Made by a program: the position numbers and the translations under genes. The notes under the pieces were generated by a model. It made no database searches, was not told where the DNA came from, and saw only the letters and a program-made list of their open reading frames with translations. Below are positions 6,697 through 13,686 of a stretch of 15,322 nt of DNA, piece by piece. This DNA is from Actinomycetota bacterium. GTDB lineage: Bacteria > Actinomycetota > Geothermincolia > Fen-727 > Anoxymicrobiaceae. Each line of letters begins with the position of its first letter. Positions within the stretch are counted from its first letter, which is position 1. The stretch is taken from the NCBI GenBank assembly GCA_003154635.1, contig PMDX01000070.1, positions 1-15,322 of the forward strand, given 5' to 3'.

Positions 6697-7971
6697 CTAC
6701 TCCTCCTCCTCGAGCCCGACCGCACGGGCGACGACGTCCACGACGTCGAGTATCTTGATCTCGAAACCGTTCTCGCCCACGGCATCCGTGAAAACCCTCT
6801 CGCACCAGGGGCACGCGGTGACGATCGCCGACGCTCCAGTAGTGGTGGCCTCTTCGAGGCGCTCGCGAGCGGTCCATGTGGCGAACTCAGGAAATGCGTC
6901 ATATACGCCACCGCCGGCGCCGCAGCACCAGGAGTATTCCTTGATCCTCTCCATCTCGACCAGCTCCAGCCCGGGCACCGCACCCAGGACCCGGCGCGGC
7001 TCCTCGTAGATCCCGAACCTGCCGGTCCGGCTCTGGCTTCGCAGGCGATCTCTCTTGTCGCCTTTCCAGCCACCGAGGTAAGGTTCGCTCATCCTGCCCA
7101 GGTGGCAAGGGTCGTGATACGTGACGCGCATGTCGAGGGGGTTCTCCAGCGTCAACTTTCCATCTGAGATGAGAATGTCCAGGAGCTGAACCATGTGGAC
7201 GGGCTCGGCTTCGAGTTCGATGCCCATCAACGGGTACAGGTAGTTGAACGCCGCAAATCCGTCGGAGCACGGCGTCAGCAGGTACCGCGCCCCGGACGCC
7301 TTGACCCTGGCCGCCATGTCGTCGGCGAAGTTCCGCGCCTCGCCCCGGTACCCGAGCTCGAACGCCCGGCCTCCACAGCACGACTCCTCGGCGCCGGCGG
7401 TTCCGACATCGAGGCCCGCCTCCCGCAGAAGTCTTACGGCGCGCCTGATGCTACCCCTCAACTCGGGGTCATAGCTGAACCGGCAACCGACGTGGAGCAT
7501 CACGTCGACCTTCTCTTTGTTGATGTCTTTAAGGTCGAGGCCCGCGGCCCACGCTCCACGCTCGGCCTTGGGCTCGCCCAGCATGTTGTTCTCGCGCTTG
7601 AGGGCGTCTAGAGTCATCATGTGCTCGACCATAAGCTGCCCGGACTCGACGCACTCGGCCCTGAGCTCGAGCAGCACCTCGGTAATATCGATTATCTCCC
7701 TGTACGATTTGCAGGCGGTGTCACAGGCGCCGCACATCTGGCACGAGTAGACCACCTCTGACACTTTCTCGGACAGCTCGCTGCGGCCTTCAAGGACGGA
7801 GAGCCCCATGTTCATCCGACCTGAGCCCGAGTAGGAATGGAAGTTGAAGCGGCTTATGGCGGGGCAGTTCCCGGAGAACCGGTGGCTCTTCATGTGGTTA
7901 AAAGGTACCCACTTGCACGATGAGCACCGCACGCACCCCTGCATGTCTTCGCGGTAATCAGCTACCGACAC
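6697..7971 (-). CDS. HdrD/GlcF-like iron-sulfur oxidoreductase with two CCG domains
   Basis: 424 aa. I chose the GTG at 7971, preceded by GGAGGTGA; an ATG at 8028 would overlap the upstream gene by 71 nt. Two cysteine groups for Fe-S clusters lie near the N-terminus: C13, C16, C19 with C36, and C77, C80, C83, C87 (CQMCGACDTAC). The first group is a spread-out variant of the usual 4Fe-4S pattern. Two CCG domains follow: C163...CCGG (198-199)...C235, and C289...CCGAGG (349-350)...C387. By family this is the electron-accepting partner of GlcD-type FAD dehydrogenases, as in glycolate or lactate oxidase, or the HdrD part of heterodisulfide reductase. The GTG lies 14 nt inside the upstream FAD gene and the downstream FAD gene starts 2 nt after the stop, arguing for a three-protein complex. 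Confidence 0.92.
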   Translation of the reverse strand: MSVADYREDMQGCVRCSSCKWVPFNHMKSHRFSGNCPAISRFNFHSYSGSGRMNMGLSVLEGRSELSEKVSEVVYSCQMCGACDTACKSYREIIDITEVLLELRAECVESGQLMVEHMMTLDALKRENNMLGEPKAERGAWAAGLDLKDINKEKVDVMLHVGCRFSYDPELRGSIRRAVRLLREAGLDVGTAGAEESCCGGRAFELGYRGEARNFADDMAARVKASGARYLLTPCSDGFAAFNYLYPLMGIELEAEPVHMVQLLDILISDGKLTLENPLDMRVTYHDPCHLGRMSEPYLGGWKGDKRDRLRSQSRTGRFGIYEEPRRVLGAVPGLELVEMERIKEYSWCCGAGGGVYDAFPEFATWTARERLEEATTTGASAIVTACPWCERVFTDAVGENGFEIKILDVVDVVARAVGLEEEE

Positions 7972-9445
7972 CAGTCTCACCTCCCCTGAAGCAGAGCTTT
8001 CCCCGGTTGAGCACGTTGTCCGGGTCAAGCACCCCTTTCACTTTTTCGAGCGCCATGACCGTGTCGGGGCAACGTGAGTAAGCTTCACCGACCCATGGTT
8101 CGTAAGGACGTGAGAAGAAAGCGCCCGCCCTGGCGATTACCGCGGCGGAGTCGTGGACCGCGTCGCTGGCAGCGGCGCGCAGGGCATCGTCGGCGGCGTC
8201 GTAGCAGATAAAGAACTCCAGGTGGCACGATCGCCCCTGCTGTACCGGCTGCACGTATACGCCCGTAGCGTCGTCGGCGAACCCGCGCCGCCCGATGATG
8301 CCACGCACGTTGTCGATGAGCTCGGGGCACCGGTCGAGCGTGGTCAGGCAGAACAGCTCACGGTAAGCGCCCGCGCGGGCACGCTTCCAGTACGGCTCGG
8401 GGCTCGACTTCGAAAGCAACTCGTCAGCGTCACCTGCGCATGTTCCCTGGATACCGTCGGAAACCCGCAACGAGAACTCCCGGGCAATGTCGTTGATGTC
8501 CGCTTCCTGGTACGCCACCTTCCTATCGGGCAGGCAACGCTCGCAACCGGCAATCGCGAAAACCATCGTGAACGGCGGATTATCCGAGGCGTCACCTCGA
8601 CCCAGTGCAGCCGACAGAGCAACGGCGTCAAGGAAGAGTATCTCGTCACCGAGCCTGCGCTTCATGAGCTCTCGTGCGAACCCGAGCATCTGCTCGAGCG
8701 ACTCGGACTGAATGGAATGTACGTGTTTGATCACCGGCTCGAGCTCGAGCTTCACGGACGCCCATGTCACTATGCCCATGGTACCCTGCGACCCTTGCAC
8801 GATGCGCACAAGGTCTGAGGAAGCGGGGCCCATCGGGTTCTTCTGGGCATTGCCCAGCGCCCACTGGTCCTCAAGCGACCCCGGGCCCGCGGCGGACCCG
8901 GTCCTGAACACGTCACCGGTTCCGAACACTATCTCGGTGCAGAGCAGCGGGTCCGTCATGTCGAAATGGTGCCTGGGTATCAATATCGGGTCGCGGTCCA
9001 GGAACGATGCGAGTACGGACTTTCCCGCCTTTGGAAGTAGCGGCGTCGGCACACGCATTCCAAGTGGCCCGACCCGTTCGGCCAGCGCTTCGAAGGTGAC
9101 GCCGGGTTCGACGAGGGCAACCCTGTTCCGCCTGTCGACACGGATAACCCGGTCCATCCCGGAGAGGTCCACTATCACGCCCCTGTCGGCCGGAAAGGAG
9201 CCTCCCTTATGATGGGGAGCTTGCGAAGAGACTGGAACGAGGTTCAGCCCCTCCTTCCGTGCCAGGTCGACCAGCGCCCTGACCTGTGCGAGGCTCGTGG
9301 GTTTGACGGCGCAAAGAATCTCGCCGGGCGCGACCGGGTAATCGGCGGCACGGTAACCGTCGAGAATCTCGCACGCTTCGTCAACCGATTCTCCTCCCAC
9401 GGCCGCGGACAGTCTATTCTTGAGTTCGTTGTCGAGTGGACTCAC
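7958..9445 (-). CDS. FAD-binding oxidase, GlcD-like, first FAD subunit
   Basis: 495 aa, GTG start at 9445 with GGAGGT at 6-7 nt; its GTGA overlaps the stop of the 134-aa gene. A PCMH-type FAD domain spans about residues 42-236 (AVKPTSLAQVRALVDLARKE, GVIVDLSGMDRVIRVD, LVEPGVTFEALAERV, QGSQGTMGIVTWASVKL). The C-terminal FAD-oxidase cap ends with LEKVKGVLDPDNVLNRGKL near 465-483, the standard GlcD/DLD ending. It should oxidise a hydroxy acid or alcohol in the cytoplasm and reduce the Fe-S protein encoded next, which overlaps it by 14 nt. VPVSSQAPHHKGG at about 70-82 replaces the usual Gly-rich PRGGGT loop, so FAD binding here may differ from GlcD. Confidence 0.9.
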   Translation of the reverse strand: MSPLDNELKNRLSAAVGGESVDEACEILDGYRAADYPVAPGEILCAVKPTSLAQVRALVDLARKEGLNLVPVSSQAPHHKGGSFPADRGVIVDLSGMDRVIRVDRRNRVALVEPGVTFEALAERVGPLGMRVPTPLLPKAGKSVLASFLDRDPILIPRHHFDMTDPLLCTEIVFGTGDVFRTGSAAGPGSLEDQWALGNAQKNPMGPASSDLVRIVQGSQGTMGIVTWASVKLELEPVIKHVHSIQSESLEQMLGFARELMKRRLGDEILFLDAVALSAALGRGDASDNPPFTMVFAIAGCERCLPDRKVAYQEADINDIAREFSLRVSDGIQGTCAGDADELLSKSSPEPYWKRARAGAYRELFCLTTLDRCPELIDNVRGIIGRRGFADDATGVYVQPVQQGRSCHLEFFICYDAADDALRAAASDAVHDSAAVIARAGAFFSRPYEPWVGEAYSRCPDTVMALEKVKGVLDPDNVLNRGKLCFRGGETGVGS

Positions 9446-9846
9446 GGCGCCACCTCCGTTCGGGCTCGAGCATCTCGCCTTAGAGCCTCTGCCGAGGGAC
9501 GCTTCTCGAGGCTGCGGTCAACCACTCCACCCAGAGCGCGAGCCATTCCCGCGACCGCCTTGCGCCTGACCCTGGGCATGCCCAGGAGCTTCGCTTGAAG
9601 CGCGGTCATCCGCTCGTTCGCGGCAAGGCGCAGGAGAAGCGTCGAGCGCGACAGTATCCTCTCCATGCGGTCGAGCGTCTCATCGCTCGCTCCGTCCATC
9701 ATGATAATCAGGTCTTCCATGCATAGGTTTCGCTCCGCCAGGACCTGGCCGAGCGCCTCACCCGCGATGCCCGCCATCCTTTCAGTGAGTCCATGGCGGT
9801 AGTTCATCTGCATGAAACGAAATGCTAGCTCCGGATCGAAAGCCAA
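9442..9846 (-). CDS. Unrecognised 134-aa helical protein inside the corrinoid/flavin operon
   Basis: The start is TTG at 9846, supported by AAAGGAGG six bases upstream. The stop overlaps the GTG of the GlcD-like gene by 4 nt, so it is almost surely translated. The protein begins MAFDPELAFRFMQMNYRHGL and looks all-helical. It is rich in Arg, Met, Leu and Ala, with an acidic central stretch (ERNLCMEDLIIMMDGASDET) and a basic C-terminal half (GMPRVRRKAVAGMARALGG). There is one cysteine, no metal motif and no membrane segment. I do not recognise the family. Its position between the methyltransferase and the first FAD protein suggests an accessory subunit or adaptor of one of these complexes, or a chaperone for the flavoprotein. 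That is inference. Confidence 0.85.
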   Translation of the reverse strand: MAFDPELAFRFMQMNYRHGLTERMAGIAGEALGQVLAERNLCMEDLIIMMDGASDETLDRMERILSRSTLLLRLAANERMTALQAKLLGMPRVRRKAVAGMARALGGVVDRSLEKRPSAEALRRDARARTEVAP

Positions 9847-9874
9847 CTGGAGCCTCCTTTCTAGTAGTGACAGG

Positions 9875-10717
9875 TCAAGCGGCCCCCCGCTTCAGGCGAG
9901 CGCGGTAATCCCGCAGGAACCGCACCCCCCGGGCGTCTTTTCCCGCCAGCACGTCGGCCGCGAGAATGGACTGCATGATGCCTTCTTCGAGCGGGTTGAC
10001 GATCGCGGCGGAAAGTCCGGACAGGATCGCCATGCCCAGAAAAGAAGCGTGAATGGTATTCCTCGACGGCATCCCGAAGCTTATGTTGGAGACCCCCAGC
10101 ACCGAGCCCGCGCCAAGCTCCGCCGACGCCATCTCTATACATTCCAGAGTGACGAGGGCGGAGCCGGGGTCTGTGGCAACGGGTATGGTCAGGAAGTCGA
10201 ACATGAGACGCTCAGGCGGAATGCCGTAGCCGCCCGCCCTCTCGAGGATACGCTTTGCGACCTCGAGGCGCCCGTTCGCGTCGGACGGGATTCCGGCATG
10301 GTCCTTTGCCATGCCTATCACAAATGCGCCGGTTTGAGCCGCCGCTTCAAGAACGGGGTCCATGGATTCTTTGTCACCGGTGACTGAATTTACCAGCGTG
10401 CCTGCCGGGAGCTTGGGAATCACCGCCGCCAGGGAAAGCGGGTCCGAGGAGTCGATGCACACTGGGAGGCCTGTCGCCTCCGAGACCTCGGTTGCCGCAC
10501 GGAGCAGCAGTTCGCCCTCGTCAATGCCCGGTATCCCGACGTTGACATCGATGATGTCGGCACCGGCATCCGCCTGGCGCCGCGCGTCGGCGAGCACGAT
10601 GTCCAGGCGGCCTTCCATGAGCTCACCTGCGAGTTTCTTCCGACCGGTAGGGTTTATGCGCTCCCCGATCACCAGCGTGTGTTTTACATCATTCAATGCG
10701 GCCCCCCGGTGCCTCAT
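9875..10717 (-). CDS. Methyltetrahydrofolate:corrinoid methyltransferase (DHPS-like, AcsE/MtvA type)
   Basis: 280 aa from the ATG at 10717, which overlaps the corrinoid gene stop as ATGA; a TTG at 10699 is an alternative. The DHPS-like TIM barrel is clear: VIGERINPTGRKKLA (about 16-30), ADIIDVNVGIPG (53-64), PVCIDSSDP (85-93), LVNSVTGDKES (108-118), LMFDFLTIP (171-179) and GVSNISFGMPSRN (208-220). By comparison with AcsE, N110, D174 and N211 are the expected pterin-binding residues. At 280 aa it lacks the B12 and activation domains of MetH, so it must use a separate corrinoid protein, here encoded just upstream. It moves a methyl group between methyl-corrinoid and tetrahydrofolate. In O-demethylase systems this is the second methyltransferase, feeding the methyl branch of the Wood-Ljungdahl pathway. 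Confidence 0.9.
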   Translation of the reverse strand: MRHRGAALNDVKHTLVIGERINPTGRKKLAGELMEGRLDIVLADARRQADAGADIIDVNVGIPGIDEGELLLRAATEVSEATGLPVCIDSSDPLSLAAVIPKLPAGTLVNSVTGDKESMDPVLEAAAQTGAFVIGMAKDHAGIPSDANGRLEVAKRILERAGGYGIPPERLMFDFLTIPVATDPGSALVTLECIEMASAELGAGSVLGVSNISFGMPSRNTIHASFLGMAILSGLSAAIVNPLEEGIMQSILAADVLAGKDARGVRFLRDYRARLKRGAA

Positions 10718-11358
10718 ACGCTCTCGACCGAGGCCGTATCGCCAATGTACCGCGCCACCAGGCGAAGGGCCTGGGTCGGATCCGCGCCCCACGCGTCCGC
10801 GCAGACATACTGGCAGACGGTATCATTGACAGGTCCTCCGCCGACGATGATTTTGACCTGGTCCCTCATCCCAGCGTCCTTGAACGCCTGGATAGTCTCT
10901 TTCATGGAGTCGAAGGCGACCGTCAGGAGTCCCGAAAGGCCGACGAGCCCGGCTCCCGTCTCGCGAGCTTTCGCCACGAAAGCGGCGGGAGGCTGGTCGA
11001 CGCCGATATCATGCACGTCGTATCCGGTGCATTTGAGTATGGTGGATACGATGTTCTTTCCTATGTCGTGTATGTCGCCCGCGACCGTCCCGATGACGAC
11101 GGGTTTGCCCCTGGCCTGTCCCCCGCTGGCCAGGTGAGGTGTAATCAGGTTGACCGCCTCATTGAATATCTCGGCCGACATAACAAGCTCTGGCAGGAAG
11201 TAATCTTTTACTTCGAACCTTTCCCCCACCTCTGCCATCCCCGCGCGCAACTGGTCGATGAGCGCGAGCGGTTCGACACCGCTGTTCAGCGCGGCCGAGA
11301 CCGCGGCAAGCGTCTTCTTTTCCTCGATGCCGGCAATAAGCGCGGTTACGTCTTCCAA
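10714..11358 (-). CDS. Corrinoid (B12) carrier protein 1, MtaC/MtvC-like
   Basis: 214 aa from the TTG at 11358, one base after the stop of the neighbouring corrinoid gene and behind GGGGAAG; the frame is open further upstream, but that would overlap the neighbour. Residues about 5-85 are the helical cap domain (LRAGMAEVGERFEVKDYFLP). Residues 86-210 are the Rossmann-like B12 domain with GTVAGDIHDIGKNIV (D95-x-H97-x-x-G100; H97 is the lower axial cobalt ligand), LSGLLTVAF (141-149) and IIVGGGPVN (170-178). It carries a methyl group on cobalamin between methyltransferases. The pterin methyltransferase gene follows with a 4-nt overlap, so this is its most likely direct partner. Confidence 0.93.
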   Translation of the reverse strand: MEDVTALIAGIEEKKTLAAVSAALNSGVEPLALIDQLRAGMAEVGERFEVKDYFLPELVMSAEIFNEAVNLITPHLASGGQARGKPVVIGTVAGDIHDIGKNIVSTILKCTGYDVHDIGVDQPPAAFVAKARETGAGLVGLSGLLTVAFDSMKETIQAFKDAGMRDQVKIIVGGGPVNDTVCQYVCADAWGADPTQALRLVARYIGDTASVESV

Positions 11359-11359
11359 C

Positions 11360-12004
11360 TCACTTCCCCTTTCCTGAGAACTCTCTCGCAAAACGCACGG
11401 CGTCGAGCGCGTCGTGGCTCCAGCGATCAGCTCCAGCAAACCTGCGGAGCTTCTCACACGACGCGCCGCCGCCCAACATGACCTTGACCGAATCCCTCAA
11501 ACCCGCGTGCTCCAGTGCGCGGACAGTCTCCTGGACGGGCTCAAACGCCACGGTGAGCAGTACGCTCATGCTGACAACCGATGGCCTGTGTACGCGCACG
11601 GCCTCGGCGAACACCGCTGGCGGCACGCTCACGCCAAGATCGACCACCTCGAAGCCGTGGCACCGTAAAAGCATCGAGATGATGTCCTTGCCGATGTCAT
11701 GGACATCGCCGAGGGGGACGCCCAGGACGACCTTGGGTGTCTCGCTGCCTCCCTTCGGCTCGAAACACCCAGCCATGTTGAGTATTTCCATGACACCCTT
11801 GAAAATCTCGCCTGACATGATGAGCGCACTGAGGAAATACTCCTTACGCGCATACAGGTCACCGACGGCATCGAGACCCGCGCGGCAAACCTCTATTATG
11901 TGAATCGGCTCAGCGCCCGAGGCCATCATCTCGGATGCGAGACGGAGCGCCTCTTTCTCGTCGAGTTCCGCAACCGCGTTCTTGAGTCTCTCGTCAGCGT
12001 TCAT
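11360..12004 (-). CDS. Corrinoid (B12) carrier protein 2, MtaC/MtvC-like
   Basis: 214 aa, ATG at 12004 behind GAGGTGG, a site that overlaps the GntR stop. It has the same architecture as its neighbour: cap domain with RAGLDAVGDLYARKEYFLSA, then the B12 domain with GVPLGDVHDIGKDII (D100-x-H102-x-x-G105), SMSVLLTVAFEPVQETV and KVMLGGGAS. The two carriers are clearly paralogous but well diverged, especially in the linker (GCFEPKGGSETPK here) and the C-terminal helices, so this is not a recent duplication. Each could serve a different substrate methyltransferase, or one could accept the methyl group and pass it on. No substrate-specific methyltransferase is encoded beside either gene. Confidence 0.93.
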   Translation of the reverse strand: MNADERLKNAVAELDEKEALRLASEMMASGAEPIHIIEVCRAGLDAVGDLYARKEYFLSALIMSGEIFKGVMEILNMAGCFEPKGGSETPKVVLGVPLGDVHDIGKDIISMLLRCHGFEVVDLGVSVPPAVFAEAVRVHRPSVVSMSVLLTVAFEPVQETVRALEHAGLRDSVKVMLGGGASCEKLRRFAGADRWSHDALDAVRFAREFSGKGK

Positions 12005-12016
12005 CGCCGGCCCACC

Positions 12017-12769
12017 TCACAAACCCCTGCCGAGGGAGCTGAAGCTGAATTTGTCGCCCCTGTAGATGTGCCATCCCCACGCTACCCGCCTGTCGTTCGC
12101 GGCGTAGATCTCCTGCTCCATGCAGAAAGCCGGAGCGCCCCGGTCGCTGTTGAGCAGCCGGGCTTCCCTCTCGTTGAGGATGGTGGCGGTGAGATGGAGG
12201 TCGGCCCTCACCGGCGACATGTCCGGACTGCGTTCGAAGAGCGATGCCGGGTCGCCGTGCCCGAGCTCGGCCTCCAGCAGCGGTTGCCTCCCGTCGAAGA
12301 GCAGGTATTTTCGGTCGAAGACCAGGGGCTCACATCTCTCCTCCAGGATCCTCTCTATATACAGGACGCTCTGTCCTTTTCGAAGGTCGAGCATCACGGC
12401 GGCTTTCTTCCCCGCGGATACCACCTTGACTCCGAGGAGCGTCACATTGTAGCCGGAGTCGGTCGAACGCATCTCTTCATAGAAGTCAGGGATGAGGAAT
12501 ACGCCGCCCTCGGTGCGTGGATTGATCACGAATGTCCCACGCCCCCGCTCGCTTCTGACCAGACATCTCTCGGAGAGTACGCCTATCGCGCGCCTCACGG
12601 TCATCCGCGAGAGGCCCCAGTCACAGCACAGCTCACTCTCGGTAGGGATACGGGTTCCGGCCTTTAGCTCGCCGGACAGGATGCGCTCCTCCAGGGAGCG
12701 AGCGAGTTGGAGATAGGCAGGCACATACGAATCCAACTCTACTGTATGTATCGGAGCGCGTTCAACCAT
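12017..12769 (-). CDS. GntR family regulator, HutC/FarR subfamily with UTRA domain
   Basis: 250 aa. The N-terminal winged helix spans residues about 14-82: PAYLQLARSLEERILSGELK, then AGTRIPTESELCCDWGLSRM and TVRRAIGVLSERCLVRSERG, ending in the GRGTFVI wing. The rest (about 95-243) fits the UTRA ligand-binding fold, with LRKGQSVLYIERILEERCEP and the tail CMEQEIYAANDRRVAWGWHI. Such proteins usually repress their own operon and release DNA when a small catabolite binds. As first gene of the corrinoid/flavin operon, 12 bp before corrinoid protein 2, it probably senses the operon's substrate or a product. A strong promoter with an overlapping palindrome sits just upstream, consistent with autorepression. 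The ribosome binding site (GGCGG) is weak. Confidence 0.93.
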   Translation of the reverse strand: MVERAPIHTVELDSYVPAYLQLARSLEERILSGELKAGTRIPTESELCCDWGLSRMTVRRAIGVLSERCLVRSERGRGTFVINPRTEGGVFLIPDFYEEMRSTDSGYNVTLLGVKVVSAGKKAAVMLDLRKGQSVLYIERILEERCEPLVFDRKYLLFDGRQPLLEAELGHGDPASLFERSPDMSPVRADLHLTATILNEREARLLNSDRGAPAFCMEQEIYAANDRRVAWGWHIYRGDKFSFSSLGRGL

Positions 12770-12781
12770 CGAAACCGCCCG

Positions 12782-12809
12782 TTGACAGTGGGCAATATTT
12801 GTCTATACA
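12782..12809 (+). promoter_or_regulatory. Possible divergent promoter on the plus strand
   Basis: TTGACA (12782-12787), a 16-nt spacer and TATACA (12804-12809), read rightward, mirror the minus-strand promoter across the same operator. No plus-strand gene begins within 800 bp, so it may be a by-product of the symmetric site or drive an unseen short RNA. Confidence 0.3.
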
Positions 12810-12822
12810 TATATACAAATAT
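12795..12822. promoter_or_regulatory. Operator palindrome upstream of gntR
   Basis: A 28-bp AT-rich palindrome centred between 12808 and 12809, with 12 of 14 symmetric pairs. The half-sites are ATATTTGT and ACAAATAT around a TATACATATA core. It contains TTGTCTATACAT, close to the GTCTATAC-like sites bound by UTRA-type GntR proteins. It covers the -10 of the minus-strand promoter, so binding would block transcription. Highly likely to be the GntR operator by position and symmetry. Confidence 0.75.
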
Positions 12823-12838
12823 GCCAAATGTCTGTCAA
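12810..12838 (-). promoter_or_regulatory. Sigma-70 type promoter of the corrinoid/flavin operon
   Basis: On the minus strand, TTGACA (12838-12833) is followed by exactly 17 nt and then TATATA (12815-12810). The expected start of transcription is near 12803, giving a leader of about 34 nt to the gntR ATG. The -35 is a perfect consensus, so the promoter should be strong when not repressed. Confidence 0.75.
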
Positions 12839-12855
12839 GTTTCCAAGAACGAAAC

Positions 12856-12869
12856 GCGCCTGAGGGCGC
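12856..12869 (-). terminator. Possible terminator of the zinc-ribbon gene
   Basis: Hairpin GCGCC/CTCA/GGCGC on the minus strand followed by GTTTCGTTCTT. It lies about 110 bp past the stop of the zinc-ribbon gene and just before the gntR promoter. The stem is short and the T tract interrupted, so termination may be partial. Confidence 0.35.
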
Positions 12870-12878
12870 AAGTGCGCG

Positions 12879-12904
12879 CCGAGCGACGCTCGGAACTTCT
12901 TTTC
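12879..12904 (+). terminator. Possible plus-strand terminator
   Basis: Stem CCGAGC/GCTCGG with a GAC loop (12879-12893), followed by AACTTCTTTTC, read rightward. It would stop transcripts coming from the possible divergent promoter at 12782, giving a product of under 100 nt. The T run is broken by C residues. Confidence 0.3.
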
Positions 12905-12975
12905 ACGCATACGATTCCGATGGGTTGGTCATAGTGGTTTTAGAGTGGCTCCGACGGAAGCTGCGCCATTGAATG

Positions 12976-13503
12976 TCAGGCTTGCCCGGGACCCCCGAGG
13001 CCACGTAAGGATACGATTATCCCGTATGCCTGGTTGATGTTGTTGGAGTATGAACAGATTGATTTTTCCATGGTCGTGGAGCCGTCGGAGTAGGTTATAT
13101 CCAGGACGTTCATCAGCCCGAGATTGGCCGGGTGCTGGTACACCTCCACGGAGATTATCGACGAGTAAGGGATGTTGAACTGCGCCCTGCCTCCGATCCC
13201 CGTCGTCTCGGGCAGCGCCCCGGGCCCAAATCTCCTGTTCGCGACCCCGCAGATCCTCTGGTTGGTCAAGGCGATGGTGGTGATGTTCTTGCGCTGCCAT
13301 TTGAACATCGAGTACGGCCCCTCGCAGACCGTTACGCCGAAAGGGCCGAACGAGAAGATCGTCTGTTCGTCGGGGGAGGCCGTGGGCATGCCTGGCAGCA
13401 TCGGCCTCTCCGTTGCCTCCTGAGGGGGCGCGAGCCTGCTGCCGCAATGCGGACAGAAGTTGAAAACATCCTCCGTCTGTTTTCCGCAACTCGGACAGAA
13501 CAT
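12976..13503 (-). CDS. Zinc-ribbon protein with a PH-like domain
   Basis: 175 aa from the ATG at 13503, with GAGGA six bases upstream; the longer open frame to the right has no family likeness. The N-terminal zinc ribbon has four cysteines, C3, C6, C17 and C20 (CPSCGKQ...FCPHCGS). A Pro-rich linker (about 25-50) leads to a beta-rich domain from about 52 onward. There QRKNITTIALTNQRICGVAN, YSSIISVEVYQHPANLGLMN and VLDITYSDGS suggest a bacterial PH/GRAM-like fold. Such zinc-ribbon plus PH proteins are common, usually near the membrane, and mostly of unknown role. It is divergent from the FMN-binding gene, with 183 bp between the two starts and no obvious promoter match. Confidence 0.85.
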   Translation of the reverse strand: MFCPSCGKQTEDVFNFCPHCGSRLAPPQEATERPMLPGMPTASPDEQTIFSFGPFGVTVCEGPYSMFKWQRKNITTIALTNQRICGVANRRFGPGALPETTGIGGRAQFNIPYSSIISVEVYQHPANLGLMNVLDITYSDGSTTMEKSICSYSNNINQAYGIIVSLRGLGGPGQA

Positions 13504-13686
13504 TGTTTCCTCACTGGGCCAGCGCCGGCCTGACAGACACAGGATCCGATTCGTTAAGTCTACATCCACGATAATCTGCATCCAAGACCGGCTCGGATGC
13601 GGCGTTTGACGGAAACGGTAGACCGCACGGCATCCGCCAGCTACGATTATGCCAGACACGAATGAACAAAGACAAAGGACATTCAG

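Noticed and set aside
12780..12975. Cobalamin riboswitch upstream of the corrinoid operon
   Set aside because: The predicted leader is only about 34 nt. A GCCCACTG resembles part of the B12-riboswitch core, but no B12 box or multi-stem layout is present.
12929..13489. 186-codon minus-strand ORF
   Set aside because: It overlaps the zinc-ribbon gene in another frame; the four-cysteine ribbon and PH-like domain are in the chosen frame.
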